A stretch of DNA of 52,599 nucleotides, taken from Anaerolinea sp. GTDB taxonomy: Bacteria; Chloroflexota; Anaerolineae; Promineifilales; Promineifilaceae. Positions 36,612 through 45,078 of this stretch are shown here, in pieces (position 1 is the stretch's first letter; every line of letters starts with the position of its first letter). The stretch spans positions 1-52,599 of the forward strand of contig JACSRF010000305.1 in the NCBI GenBank assembly GCA_014879875.1. The letters run 5' to 3'. The position numbers were made by a program, and so were the translations under genes. The notes beneath the pieces were generated by a model, which ran no database searches, had not been told where the DNA came from, and saw only the letters and a list, made by a program, of their open reading frames with translations.

Positions 36612-37748
36612 CTAGCTTCTAAAAATGGCGCGCAGCAGAATGGAGAGCGCGCCACGGTTGAGTAACCAGCGAGGCTGGTAAAAAATAGCGCGGGACACGG
36701 CCGTTTTAGCCCGTTGCATCTCCCCCGCCGCGTATGCCTGGAACGCCTGCCGCATGGCAATCTGCCCCAGGTCGCGGGCGCGCCGCTGCGTCAGAAGCGC
36801 CAGTTCGCCTGGCAAATGGGTATAGATGTGCTCCAGATAACGCAGCGGGTCAGCGATTTTGGGTAAATCGGTCCAGCCAGACAGAATTTGCGCCAATGGT
36901 TCAGCCTCATCGGCTAATAAGGCAGCGTCGTGCTGCACAGCCTGGAGCATATGCTGTTTTGCCTCGGCGGTCGCTTCCGGCACGCGGTACGCCTGGGCGG
37001 CGGCGCGCAGATGGGCGCGGCTGTAAGCGCGCGCCCTCATCCCTTGCCATGCCGGGGGCAGTTCGGGGCGGGCAAAGAAGTTGTCCAATACGGCAAAGGT
37101 AGCGGTCGTCATCTGACGGCCGTCGCGGGTCATTTGGTCGCGGTGAAAGCGATAAAGTGAAACGGGCTGCGCCACATAGCCCATCTCACAACCGGCCAAC
37201 GCCAGCCGCAACCACATATCCCAATCCTCATAGGAGCGCAGCGTCTCATCAAAAAAGCCTACCCGCTCCTGCCACTCCCGCCGCAGCAGCACACTGCCAA
37301 CATGCAATGGGTTGCCCAACAACAACTGGGTGAGGTCCACCGGCAGCGGTTTGTCAAACAGCTTACCAATGGGTCGGCCGGCTTCGTCTACAGGCATCGC
37401 TTGCCCGGCGGCAAAGCCGAGGCGCGGGCGGGACTGGAACTCATGCAGCAAAATTGCCAATTTGTCCGGCAGGAAGAGATCGTCAGAGTCCAGATAGGCG
37501 AGGAAGTCGCCCGTTGCGTGGCGAATGCCAGTGTTACGCGCCCCAGAAAGACCACGATTCTCCTGGTAGATGTAACGCACACGGGGATCGGTAAACTGCT
37601 GCGCCACCTGTGCCGTGTCGTCGGTAGAGCCATCATCCACAACCAGCACTTCCACATCGGCGTGGGTCTGGTTGAGGGCGCTTTGCACGGCTGCTGCCAG
37701 ATAGTGTCCCTGGTTATAAGCAGGGATGATGACGCTTACTTGATTCAT
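36612..37748 (-). CDS. GT2 family glycosyltransferase
   Basis: 'VSVIIPAYNQGHYLAAAVQSALNQTHADVEVLVVDDGSTDDTAQVAQQF...YIYQENRGLSGARNTGIRHATGDFLAYLDSDDLF'. Confidence 0.92.
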   Translation of the reverse strand: MNQVSVIIPAYNQGHYLAAAVQSALNQTHADVEVLVVDDGSTDDTAQVAQQFTDPRVRYIYQENRGLSGARNTGIRHATGDFLAYLDSDDLFLPDKLAILLHEFQSRPRLGFAAGQAMPVDEAGRPIGKLFDKPLPVDLTQLLLGNPLHVGSVLLRREWQERVGFFDETLRSYEDWDMWLRLALAGCEMGYVAQPVSLYRFHRDQMTRDGRQMTTATFAVLDNFFARPELPPAWQGMRARAYSRAHLRAAAQAYRVPEATAEAKQHMLQAVQHDAALLADEAEPLAQILSGWTDLPKIADPLRYLEHIYTHLPGELALLTQRRARDLGQIAMRQAFQAYAAGEMQRAKTAVSRAIFYQPRWLLNRGALSILLRAIFRS

Positions 37749-37753
37749 ACCGG

Positions 37754-39337
37754 TTATCTTGGTGGCCCATACAGCAGGCCATCCTCTGCCTCAACCCAAA
37801 TGGTGAGGGACAACTCTTGGATGATTTCTGCCGGAGTGGGTAGGGTAGAAATGGGCAGCGTCGTGAAGTAGACCACAACACCTGCTTCCTGGGCAAGCTG
37901 CGTTTTTAGAGCAGCCATTTCGGCCGGGTATTGATTATTGGCCTGCTGTGTCACGCTCTCAAATTTACGCGGTAGACGCAGCACCGGTCGCCCGGTGTGC
38001 AGGTTGACTAACTCTGGCGCATTGGCATAAAGGGGCGTCCCGACATCTAATTGACGCACAGCTTGTAGCAGCGGGGAAAGATGCCAGGCCACGTTGTTAA
38101 AGCCAATGCCCTGTTGGTAGCCATCGCGCAGCCAGAGAGCGCTTTGTCTCACTTGCCCCAGCGCCAGGATGCAGGCCAGAACGAGCAGCGGGGCAAGTTG
38201 GCGCCAGGGACGGTGGGCGGCGCACCAGACCAGGGCAACGGCATATACCAGTAAAACGAGGAAGGTAACATACAAGGGTGACAGAATGCGGTTATCTAGC
38301 GGGGTGTTGGCGTCAAAGAAGGAGATGGAAAGGAGCAAGAAGGCGGGATAGATGAAGGCAAACAGGAACAAGAGAAGCAGCAGAGGAGGGAAGAGTTGGC
38401 GCAACGGCCGTTGCCCTCTTTGCCCGCGGTAATGAATCGTCAGAGCCGCGCCAAATGCCAGCAACAGCAAGCTGAGCAGCGCCAATTTCAACAGGGTGGG
38501 CAGCGTGTCGGGGATGAGAAACCAACCAACGATGGTGTTCAACCCTTGTTGGATCTGTGCCCGGCTGGCGGGGTGAAAGCTGAAGGCGCGGATGCTGTCA
38601 CCACCGCTGCGGCTGCGCAGCAGCCACAAGAGGAAGGGCAGTGTGGCAACCAGAGCGAAGAGAAAGGCGTGGCTAAAGCGGGCGCGCCAGGGATGGGTGG
38701 GGAGAAAAAGGAGGGCGGCAACAGCCGTGCCCACCAGCGCCACGCCGGCATAACGGGTCAATAAAGCCAATCCCAGGCTAACTGCGGCCAACAACAGCAG
38801 CGACCAGGTCGCGCGCTGTAAAAAGGCAGACAAGAAAGCGAATCCGGCAAAGCCCAAGAACAAAAAGAGCGCCTCTGTCCAGGCCATGCTGTGTAAGGCA
38901 AAGAGCGGCGGGGCGATCAGGGTAAAAAATGCCGCTGCTAATCCCCAACCTTTTTGCTCCGGCAGCAGACGCCAAAGCAGCGCACCTACCAGCGCGATGT
39001 TGACGGCAAAAAGCAGCGTTTGCCCCCAGCGCGCCCCAAGCATCGGGTCTACGCCGATCCAACCCCACAGGGCGAGCAACATGGGGTAAAAGGGGGCATG
39101 GTGCGCCAATGGGGCATTGATTTCGCTGCCGAAGGGAACGGTCAGCCCTGCGCCCTGGCTGAGGTTGCGCGCGGCGGCCACGTACACGGCCGAATCAGGC
39201 GAAAGTCCCACTCCCCAGCGCGTGACCGTCAACAACAGCAAAGCCCCTGTCAGGGCAAGCAGGAGGAGGGCGAAGAGGAAACGGCCGTATCCGGCGCGCA
39301 ACCCTGGTTGTGGAAGCGGGAAATCGGGCATAGACAT
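37754..39337 (-). CDS. Multi-TM glycosyltransferase, GT39-like
   Basis: 'GVGLSPDSAVYVAAARNLSQGAGLTVPFGSEINAPLAHHAPFYPMLLALWGWIG' followed by many TM helices. Confidence 0.75.
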   Translation of the reverse strand: MSMPDFPLPQPGLRAGYGRFLFALLLLALTGALLLLTVTRWGVGLSPDSAVYVAAARNLSQGAGLTVPFGSEINAPLAHHAPFYPMLLALWGWIGVDPMLGARWGQTLLFAVNIALVGALLWRLLPEQKGWGLAAAFFTLIAPPLFALHSMAWTEALFLFLGFAGFAFLSAFLQRATWSLLLLAAVSLGLALLTRYAGVALVGTAVAALLFLPTHPWRARFSHAFLFALVATLPFLLWLLRSRSGGDSIRAFSFHPASRAQIQQGLNTIVGWFLIPDTLPTLLKLALLSLLLLAFGAALTIHYRGQRGQRPLRQLFPPLLLLLFLFAFIYPAFLLLSISFFDANTPLDNRILSPLYVTFLVLLVYAVALVWCAAHRPWRQLAPLLVLACILALGQVRQSALWLRDGYQQGIGFNNVAWHLSPLLQAVRQLDVGTPLYANAPELVNLHTGRPVLRLPRKFESVTQQANNQYPAEMAALKTQLAQEAGVVVYFTTLPISTLPTPAEIIQELSLTIWVEAEDGLLYGPPR

Positions 39338-39338
39338 A

Positions 39339-40034
39339 TCAGGAGCGGCGGAAGCCGTACTTCAGGATGACATAAATGGCGCGCACGCCATCTTTCCAGT
39401 TGATTTTTTTACCTTCGGCGTAGGTACGGCCGTAATAGGAAATACCCACTTCATAGATCACAAAGTCGCGGCTGGCGATCTTCGCCGTAAACTCCGGCTC
39501 AAAGCCAAAGCGGTTCTCTTTCAGGGTAATTGCCTCCACCACTTCCCGCTTGAACACCTTATAGCACACCTCCATATCGGTTAGGTTGAGGTTAGTGAAC
39601 ATATTGGAAAGCATCGTCAGAAATCTGTTGCCCAAGGAGTGCCAGTAGTACAATACACGATGCGATTCTCCCCCGGCAAAGCGCGAGCCATACACCACAT
39701 CTGCCTTGCCATTTAAAATAGGGTCGAGCAGCTTCGGGTACTCCTGCGGCTCATACTCCAGGTCGGCGTCTTGAATGATGATGATATCGCCGGTGGCGTG
39801 CTGGAAGCCGGTGCGTAGGGCTGCGCCTTTACCCTGGTTTTGCTCATGCAGGATAATGGTCACGTTGTCCGCGCCGTTCATTTTCGCCAAAAAATCGCGT
39901 GTGCCATCGGATGAGCCATCGTCAACGATGACGATCTCTTTGGGAAGGTCCAGTTCTACCGCCTGTATCTTTTCCAAGATTTGGGCGATGGTTTTTATTT
40001 CGTTAAAGCAAGGGATCACAATAGATAACTTCAT
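39339..40034 (-). CDS. GT2 family glycosyltransferase, dolichol-phosphate mannosyltransferase-like
   Basis: '[48 protein letters not shown]...[36 protein letters not shown]'. Confidence 0.92.
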   Translation of the reverse strand: MKLSIVIPCFNEIKTIAQILEKIQAVELDLPKEIVIVDDGSSDGTRDFLAKMNGADNVTIILHEQNQGKGAALRTGFQHATGDIIIIQDADLEYEPQEYPKLLDPILNGKADVVYGSRFAGGESHRVLYYWHSLGNRFLTMLSNMFTNLNLTDMEVCYKVFKREVVEAITLKENRFGFEPEFTAKIASRDFVIYEVGISYYGRTYAEGKKINWKDGVRAIYVILKYGFRRS

Positions 40035-40073
40035 GATGCTCTTTTTAACCCGATAATTTGTAGAAGCAGTGGG

Positions 40074-41309
40074 TCAGCTTCTGGATGAACGTCTGAAAGA
40101 AAATGTGCGGCGCAGCAGTAAGCTAAGGATGCCACGATTGCGCAGCCAGCGAGGATTATAGCGGATACCGGGCCATAAGTGGGCGTCTATTTGCGCATTC
40201 TGTTGGGCGCTTTGGGCGGCAAATACGGCCTCCATGTGCAGTTCAGAAAGTAGCTGAGCCTTGATGTGGGTGAGAGGTGGCGTCAGCGGCAGCAGTTCAC
40301 CAAAAAGGGTCTCGGTCAGGGGAATCGCTTTTTCTACCGGTTCGCGGGTGAGATAGCGATGGGTGATGGTGGCAAGTTGATCGTGACGTTCCAGTAAACG
40401 GCCGTCGGCCGTTTGGGCGCGCATCAGAGCCTCTTGGGCCGCAGCGTGATTGCCATCTATCCAGGCCAGCACGGCGGCGCGCAAAAAATCGCGCCCCACC
40501 AGCACCCACTTATCTGCTGCGGGCGCAGTAGCAAAGCGGCGCTGCACTGCCTGCTCCAAAGCAACTGCTTTGTGGTACATCTGGCGAAAGCGCCGCTTGC
40601 TGCTTTCTGAGGCCATATGCTCCCGATACAGGTAGAGCGGCTCAGGTAAGTTCGCCAGCTCTGTCACTTCTGCCAGACGCAGCCACAAGTCATAATCTTC
40701 TGAAGGCTCAAGGTCAGCATTGTATACACCAACCATATCCAGGCAGGTGCGACGCATAATAATGGAACCATGACGAAAACAATTAGAGTTATACAACTCT
40801 TCTTGAATGCTTTTGTTATCCGTGAGAAGGGCATACCTGGCAATGGGCAATACGGCGTCATTGGCATCAATGAATTGCGGCAGCGTGCCCAGCAAGCCAA
40901 CCTGGGGATGATCTATCAGAAAGGCAATTTGGCGCGCCAGTCGTTCGCAGTGGGAGATGTCATCAGCATCCTGACGGGCAACAAATTCGCCCTGCGCCTG
41001 AGCAATACCTTTGTTGAGGGAACGGGTATAGCCCATATTGTGTTCATTGCGAATGAGCACAACTCTGGAATCAGCCTGCGCATAGTGTGTCAAGATTTGC
41101 CAGGTGTTGTCGGTGGAGCCGTCGTCAATAATAATGAACTCGAAGTATGGGTAGGTTTGGTTGAGGATACTGTCTACGGCGCGGGTGAGATAAGGTTCTC
41201 CGTTGAGCACACTCATGATGACGCTAACGAGCGCAGGACGTTCGACGCTGGCAGAAAGGTTGGGTGAAACGGCCGTTGACGGCCACGTAGCATCAGGCAG
41301 TTCCACCAT
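40074..41309 (-). CDS. GT2 family glycosyltransferase
   Basis: 'LVSVIMSVLNGEPYLTRAVDSILNQTYPYFEFIIIDDGSTDNTWQIL...NMGYTRSLNKGIAQAQGEFVARQDADDIS'. Confidence 0.9.
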   Translation of the reverse strand: MVELPDATWPSTAVSPNLSASVERPALVSVIMSVLNGEPYLTRAVDSILNQTYPYFEFIIIDDGSTDNTWQILTHYAQADSRVVLIRNEHNMGYTRSLNKGIAQAQGEFVARQDADDISHCERLARQIAFLIDHPQVGLLGTLPQFIDANDAVLPIARYALLTDNKSIQEELYNSNCFRHGSIIMRRTCLDMVGVYNADLEPSEDYDLWLRLAEVTELANLPEPLYLYREHMASESSKRRFRQMYHKAVALEQAVQRRFATAPAADKWVLVGRDFLRAAVLAWIDGNHAAAQEALMRAQTADGRLLERHDQLATITHRYLTREPVEKAIPLTETLFGELLPLTPPLTHIKAQLLSELHMEAVFAAQSAQQNAQIDAHLWPGIRYNPRWLRNRGILSLLLRRTFSFRRSSRS

Positions 41310-42602
41310 CTACACACCCTCAACGGCCGTCTCTGCCACGAACTGCGTCGTCCAATCCAGGAGCGGCCGTACGGCTCCCGGCTCCTTGCCATACCAGGCG
41401 CCAGGGCGTTCTTCTAATTCCAACACCTCAAACTGTAACGCTTCGTCATAGCGAAAGATAATGCGCAGCCCATTCTCAAGGATCAACAAGACAATCCGGT
41501 GTGTGCCAGAGTTCAAAAAATTGGCCGGAATATGGCACACGCTGCGCAAAAGGCCCTCTGGCAGCGGATTATCTCGTGTCATCAAATCCGTTTCATTGGA
41601 ACTGGTGGTAAAAGCAATAATCTGCTGCTCATTGTACACATGCAAGCAGACATGCAAGCGCGCCTCAGGAATCAGGTTCCAATACTCTACCTCCACCAGC
41701 AGCGGCATAGACATACTTATCGGATCAGTTGGCGCCCCGCCTGCTGGGCGAATGGCTACCCGATGCAGCCGTACTTTCTCATTCCCCGGCGCACTGTCCG
41801 GGTCATGCCACACCTGTTCTGACACAGCAGCAAACGTCACAGACAAATACTTACCCAGCACTTCGGCCGTTGTCCCTTGCGCCCGCAGCTGCCCATTGTC
41901 GAGCCAGATGACGCGCTGGCACAAATTTTGCACAGCTATCATATTGTGACTGACGAATAGAACGGTGCGCCCTTCTGAGGCGACATCCTCCATTTTGCCC
42001 AAACACTTTTTCTGAAAGGCAGCATCCCCCACTGCCAGCACTTCATCCACCAGCAACACTTCCGGTTCCAGGTGGGCGGCTACGGCAAAGGCAAGACGCA
42101 CATACATGCCGCTAGAGTAACGCTTCACGGGGGTATCTAAAAATCGCGCTACCCCGGCAAAGGCAACAATCTCATCAAACTTGCGTTCAATTTCCACGCG
42201 CCGCATCCCCAGAATTGCGCCGCTGAGGTAAATATTCTCGCGCCCGGTAAGTTCCGGGTGGAAGCCTGTGCCTACTTCTAACAAAGAACCAACACGGCCG
42301 TTTACCACGGCCCGGCCTTCCGTAGGTTCCGTAATACGCGCAAGAATTTTCAGCAAGGTGCTTTTGCCAGCGCCATTGCGCCCAATAATGCCAATCACCT
42401 CTCCTCGCGCCACATCAAACGAAACCCCAGATAACGCCCACAAAATCTCGTCTGCCTCTGGTTTGCGCAGGGTGCTAAGAAGGTAATTAAAGGGGGAAAT
42501 CGCTTTTTGCAGCAGAGAGTCACGGCCAGTCGCTTTAGCCGGCGCGCGCCCAATCCGGTAACGCTTGCCAAGATTTTCAACCTGTATTGCGTGATGAGTC
42601 AT
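41310..42602 (-). CDS. wzt: Polysaccharide ABC exporter ATPase with C-terminal Wzt_C-like domain
   Basis: 'GEVIGIIGRNGAGKSTLLKILARITEPTEGRAVVNGRVGSLLEVGTGFHPELTGRENIYLSGAILGM', 'YSSGMYVRLAFAVAAHLEPEVLLVDEVLAVGD', C-terminal beta-sandwich region. Confidence 0.93.
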   Translation of the reverse strand: MTHHAIQVENLGKRYRIGRAPAKATGRDSLLQKAISPFNYLLSTLRKPEADEILWALSGVSFDVARGEVIGIIGRNGAGKSTLLKILARITEPTEGRAVVNGRVGSLLEVGTGFHPELTGRENIYLSGAILGMRRVEIERKFDEIVAFAGVARFLDTPVKRYSSGMYVRLAFAVAAHLEPEVLLVDEVLAVGDAAFQKKCLGKMEDVASEGRTVLFVSHNMIAVQNLCQRVIWLDNGQLRAQGTTAEVLGKYLSVTFAAVSEQVWHDPDSAPGNEKVRLHRVAIRPAGGAPTDPISMSMPLLVEVEYWNLIPEARLHVCLHVYNEQQIIAFTTSSNETDLMTRDNPLPEGLLRSVCHIPANFLNSGTHRIVLLILENGLRIIFRYDEALQFEVLELEERPGAWYGKEPGAVRPLLDWTTQFVAETAVEGV

Positions 42603-43477
42603 AATATATCCACAACGGTGCGCTCGGTACGACGGAAAATGAACGCGCCACTTACTAAACCAATAATGACCATAAGGACTGAAAGTGAAAACAGGAGGAG
42701 TGGAGGGCCTTCGCCACCGAGCAGTGCCCAGCGAAAGCCCTGGATGACGCCGGTCATCGGGTTGAGATAATAGAATACCTGCAACGGCTCAGGGATCATG
42801 CTCACAGGGTAGATGACCGGGGAAGCGTACATCAGCGCCTGCAAAAGAAAGGTAATGGCAAAGGAAACGTCGCGGTATTTAACGGAAAGTGTGGCTAACC
42901 ACAAGCCAACAGCCAGCGCAAAGGCAACGGTGATGAGCAAGAGCAGTGGCAGCCAGAGAATCTCCAGGCGCAAGGGCATACGATAAATGAGCATAGCCAC
43001 AAACAGCACCAGCAAGGCCGCGCCAAAGTCTACCAGCCCGGAGATGGTTCCGGCTATGGGAATGACCATGCGCGGGAAGTAGACTTTGGAGATGACGTGC
43101 ATATTATCTACCAGGCTGCGCGAGGCGCGGGTAACAGCGTTGGAGAAGTAGCTCCAGGGCAGTAACGCAGCCAGAGAGAAGATGGGGTAGGGAATACCGT
43201 CAGAAGGCACCTGGATAATACGGCCAAACACAATTGAAAGTACCAGCATGTTAAGGACTGGTCGTAGGAAAATCCAGGAAATACCAAGAGCGGTCTGGCG
43301 ATAAACGCCTTGCACTTCGCGCCAGACAAGGAATACAAGCAGTTCGCGGTATTCCCACAGGTCACGCAGGCCAAGGTTCGACCAACCGTGCGAGCTCTCA
43401 ATAATCAGGCGAGGCGTATGGAGTTTGTCCGTCTCTGGGATGGTAGTAGATGGTGACATAAGCTGATGGTCTCTCAA
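42599..43477 (-). CDS. wzm: Polysaccharide ABC exporter permease
   Basis: 'LWEYRELLVFLVWREVQGVYRQTALGISWIFLRPVLNMLVLSIVFGRI', 'YYLNPMTGVIQGFRWALLG'; ATGA overlap with wzt. Confidence 0.93.
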   Translation of the reverse strand: MRDHQLMSPSTTIPETDKLHTPRLIIESSHGWSNLGLRDLWEYRELLVFLVWREVQGVYRQTALGISWIFLRPVLNMLVLSIVFGRIIQVPSDGIPYPIFSLAALLPWSYFSNAVTRASRSLVDNMHVISKVYFPRMVIPIAGTISGLVDFGAALLVLFVAMLIYRMPLRLEILWLPLLLLITVAFALAVGLWLATLSVKYRDVSFAITFLLQALMYASPVIYPVSMIPEPLQVFYYLNPMTGVIQGFRWALLGGEGPPLLLFSLSVLMVIIGLVSGAFIFRRTERTVVDIL

Positions 43478-43485
43478 TGGGATGT

Positions 43486-45078
43486 CTATTTATATTTGTT
43501 TTTTGGGTTGCGCCCATTACGATGGGACTGACTATACCTGATGAGGAGAAATACGCCGAGTAAGGTGACAACGGGCATCATGCTGACCCAAATGGCAGAG
43601 CCAAGAGAGCTCGGCGCTAAAAAGGGTATGGTCGCAAGATCGAGGGAGGGATCCGATTCGACTAAATTTGGCGCATCAGTCAGGGTGGCCGAAGGTGAAG
43701 ATGTCGTGGTTTCGTTGGGGGTAACGGCCGTTTCCTTTTCTATCCAGGTTTGTGGTGGTATAGCTGACACACCTCGCAAGCGTCCTGTTAAGACAATAAT
43801 TTCACCCACCGCGCTATTGTACCAGGTAGCAACCAGGTTGTTCCCACCGGCTACAGCCACACGCGGGTTTACCATGCCATTAGGACCGCCGACCAACTGT
43901 GTGTCCGACCATTCCCGTTCCCCCTGCCAGGTGCTATGCCAGAGGCCCTCGCCCCCCGTGCGCCCGATTGTCCCTTCACGAATACGTTGGGCAATGAAGA
44001 AGTGTAAGTTATCGGCGCTGTCGCGAGCAAATTCCACAAAGCCGTTTTCGCCAATCAACCAGTAAAAGGTGTCCAACGGCTCACTCCAGGTTTGCCCGGC
44101 GTCGTCAGAGTACATGAAGTGACGGTACGCTCTAAAGCCACCTTCCCAGGTGGCAAGCAGTTGATCGCCACCCAGCCAGGTCAGTTTAGTCCAGTCGCGC
44201 TCGTACTCGCCCTCCAACCTTTGCGCTAATTTCACAGGGGCATCCCAGGTACGGCCGTTATCCAACGAACGCACCACCCATACCGCCTGCCCGTTACCCG
44301 TCTGGTCCCATTCCGTCCAGGAGGCAAACAAACGATCCTCTGGCACAGCCAGCAGGCGCACATTACTATAACCCCGTTCTGGGTCTGGCGTAAAAGCGAT
44401 GTCCACCGGATCTGACCAGGTTTTACCCCCGTCCGTTGAAAAGAGGTGCGTAATCGCGCGTGGGTCTTCTCCCGCATACTGTTCTTCCCAGTGCCCCCGC
44501 GCATAGACAATATGCACAGTCTGGGTAGCGGAAAGGTACTCAATATCTATTGAATATTGTGTGCCGGTAGAGTCATTCGTCAGGGCAAATGGCACGGACC
44601 ACGCTTGCGCCTGATCCGCTTCGGCTGCCAGGGCGCTGCTGTAATACAGTTTATCCGGGTACTGCCCCAACCAGATCAGGTGGATGGCTCCATAATCATC
44701 AATGATCGCTTCCGGCTGCCACGCCTTAGGATCTTCAAAAGCGGTAGGATCCAATGGCGTCAGCAAAATGTCGTTAGCCTGCGACCAACTTACACCATCC
44801 CAACGGGCATACATAATGGTGTTACCGGCCGCTGTGCCGCCCATCACCACCCGTCCCCCTACATCCTCGCTCCAAAACAGGTGCGCCACGCCCGTGCGGT
44901 CCGCAATCAGAAAGGGGTCTACGGAGCTTGTCGGCGTGTTGGAAAGGTTCATAATGGTAATGTCCTCAACTGCGGTAGGTTGTGCCCGATTGGCCTGCAC
45001 GGCTTGAGCAGAAACAAGCAGCAAGGCAAACAGCAGAGGCAAGAGAAGACGATTTAAGTGAATGACAAACTTGACCAT
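43486..45078 (-). CDS. Secreted sialidase/BNR-repeat-fold protein with C-terminal TM anchor
   Basis: Asp-box-like repeats 'STDGGKTWSDPVDIAF', 'SLDNGRTWDAPVKLAQ', 'SDDAGQTWSEPLDTF'; C-terminal hydrophobic helix then basic tail. Confidence 0.8.
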   Translation of the reverse strand: MVKFVIHLNRLLLPLLFALLLVSAQAVQANRAQPTAVEDITIMNLSNTPTSSVDPFLIADRTGVAHLFWSEDVGGRVVMGGTAAGNTIMYARWDGVSWSQANDILLTPLDPTAFEDPKAWQPEAIIDDYGAIHLIWLGQYPDKLYYSSALAAEADQAQAWSVPFALTNDSTGTQYSIDIEYLSATQTVHIVYARGHWEEQYAGEDPRAITHLFSTDGGKTWSDPVDIAFTPDPERGYSNVRLLAVPEDRLFASWTEWDQTGNGQAVWVVRSLDNGRTWDAPVKLAQRLEGEYERDWTKLTWLGGDQLLATWEGGFRAYRHFMYSDDAGQTWSEPLDTFYWLIGENGFVEFARDSADNLHFFIAQRIREGTIGRTGGEGLWHSTWQGEREWSDTQLVGGPNGMVNPRVAVAGGNNLVATWYNSAVGEIIVLTGRLRGVSAIPPQTWIEKETAVTPNETTTSSPSATLTDAPNLVESDPSLDLATIPFLAPSSLGSAIWVSMMPVVTLLGVFLLIRYSQSHRNGRNPKNKYK

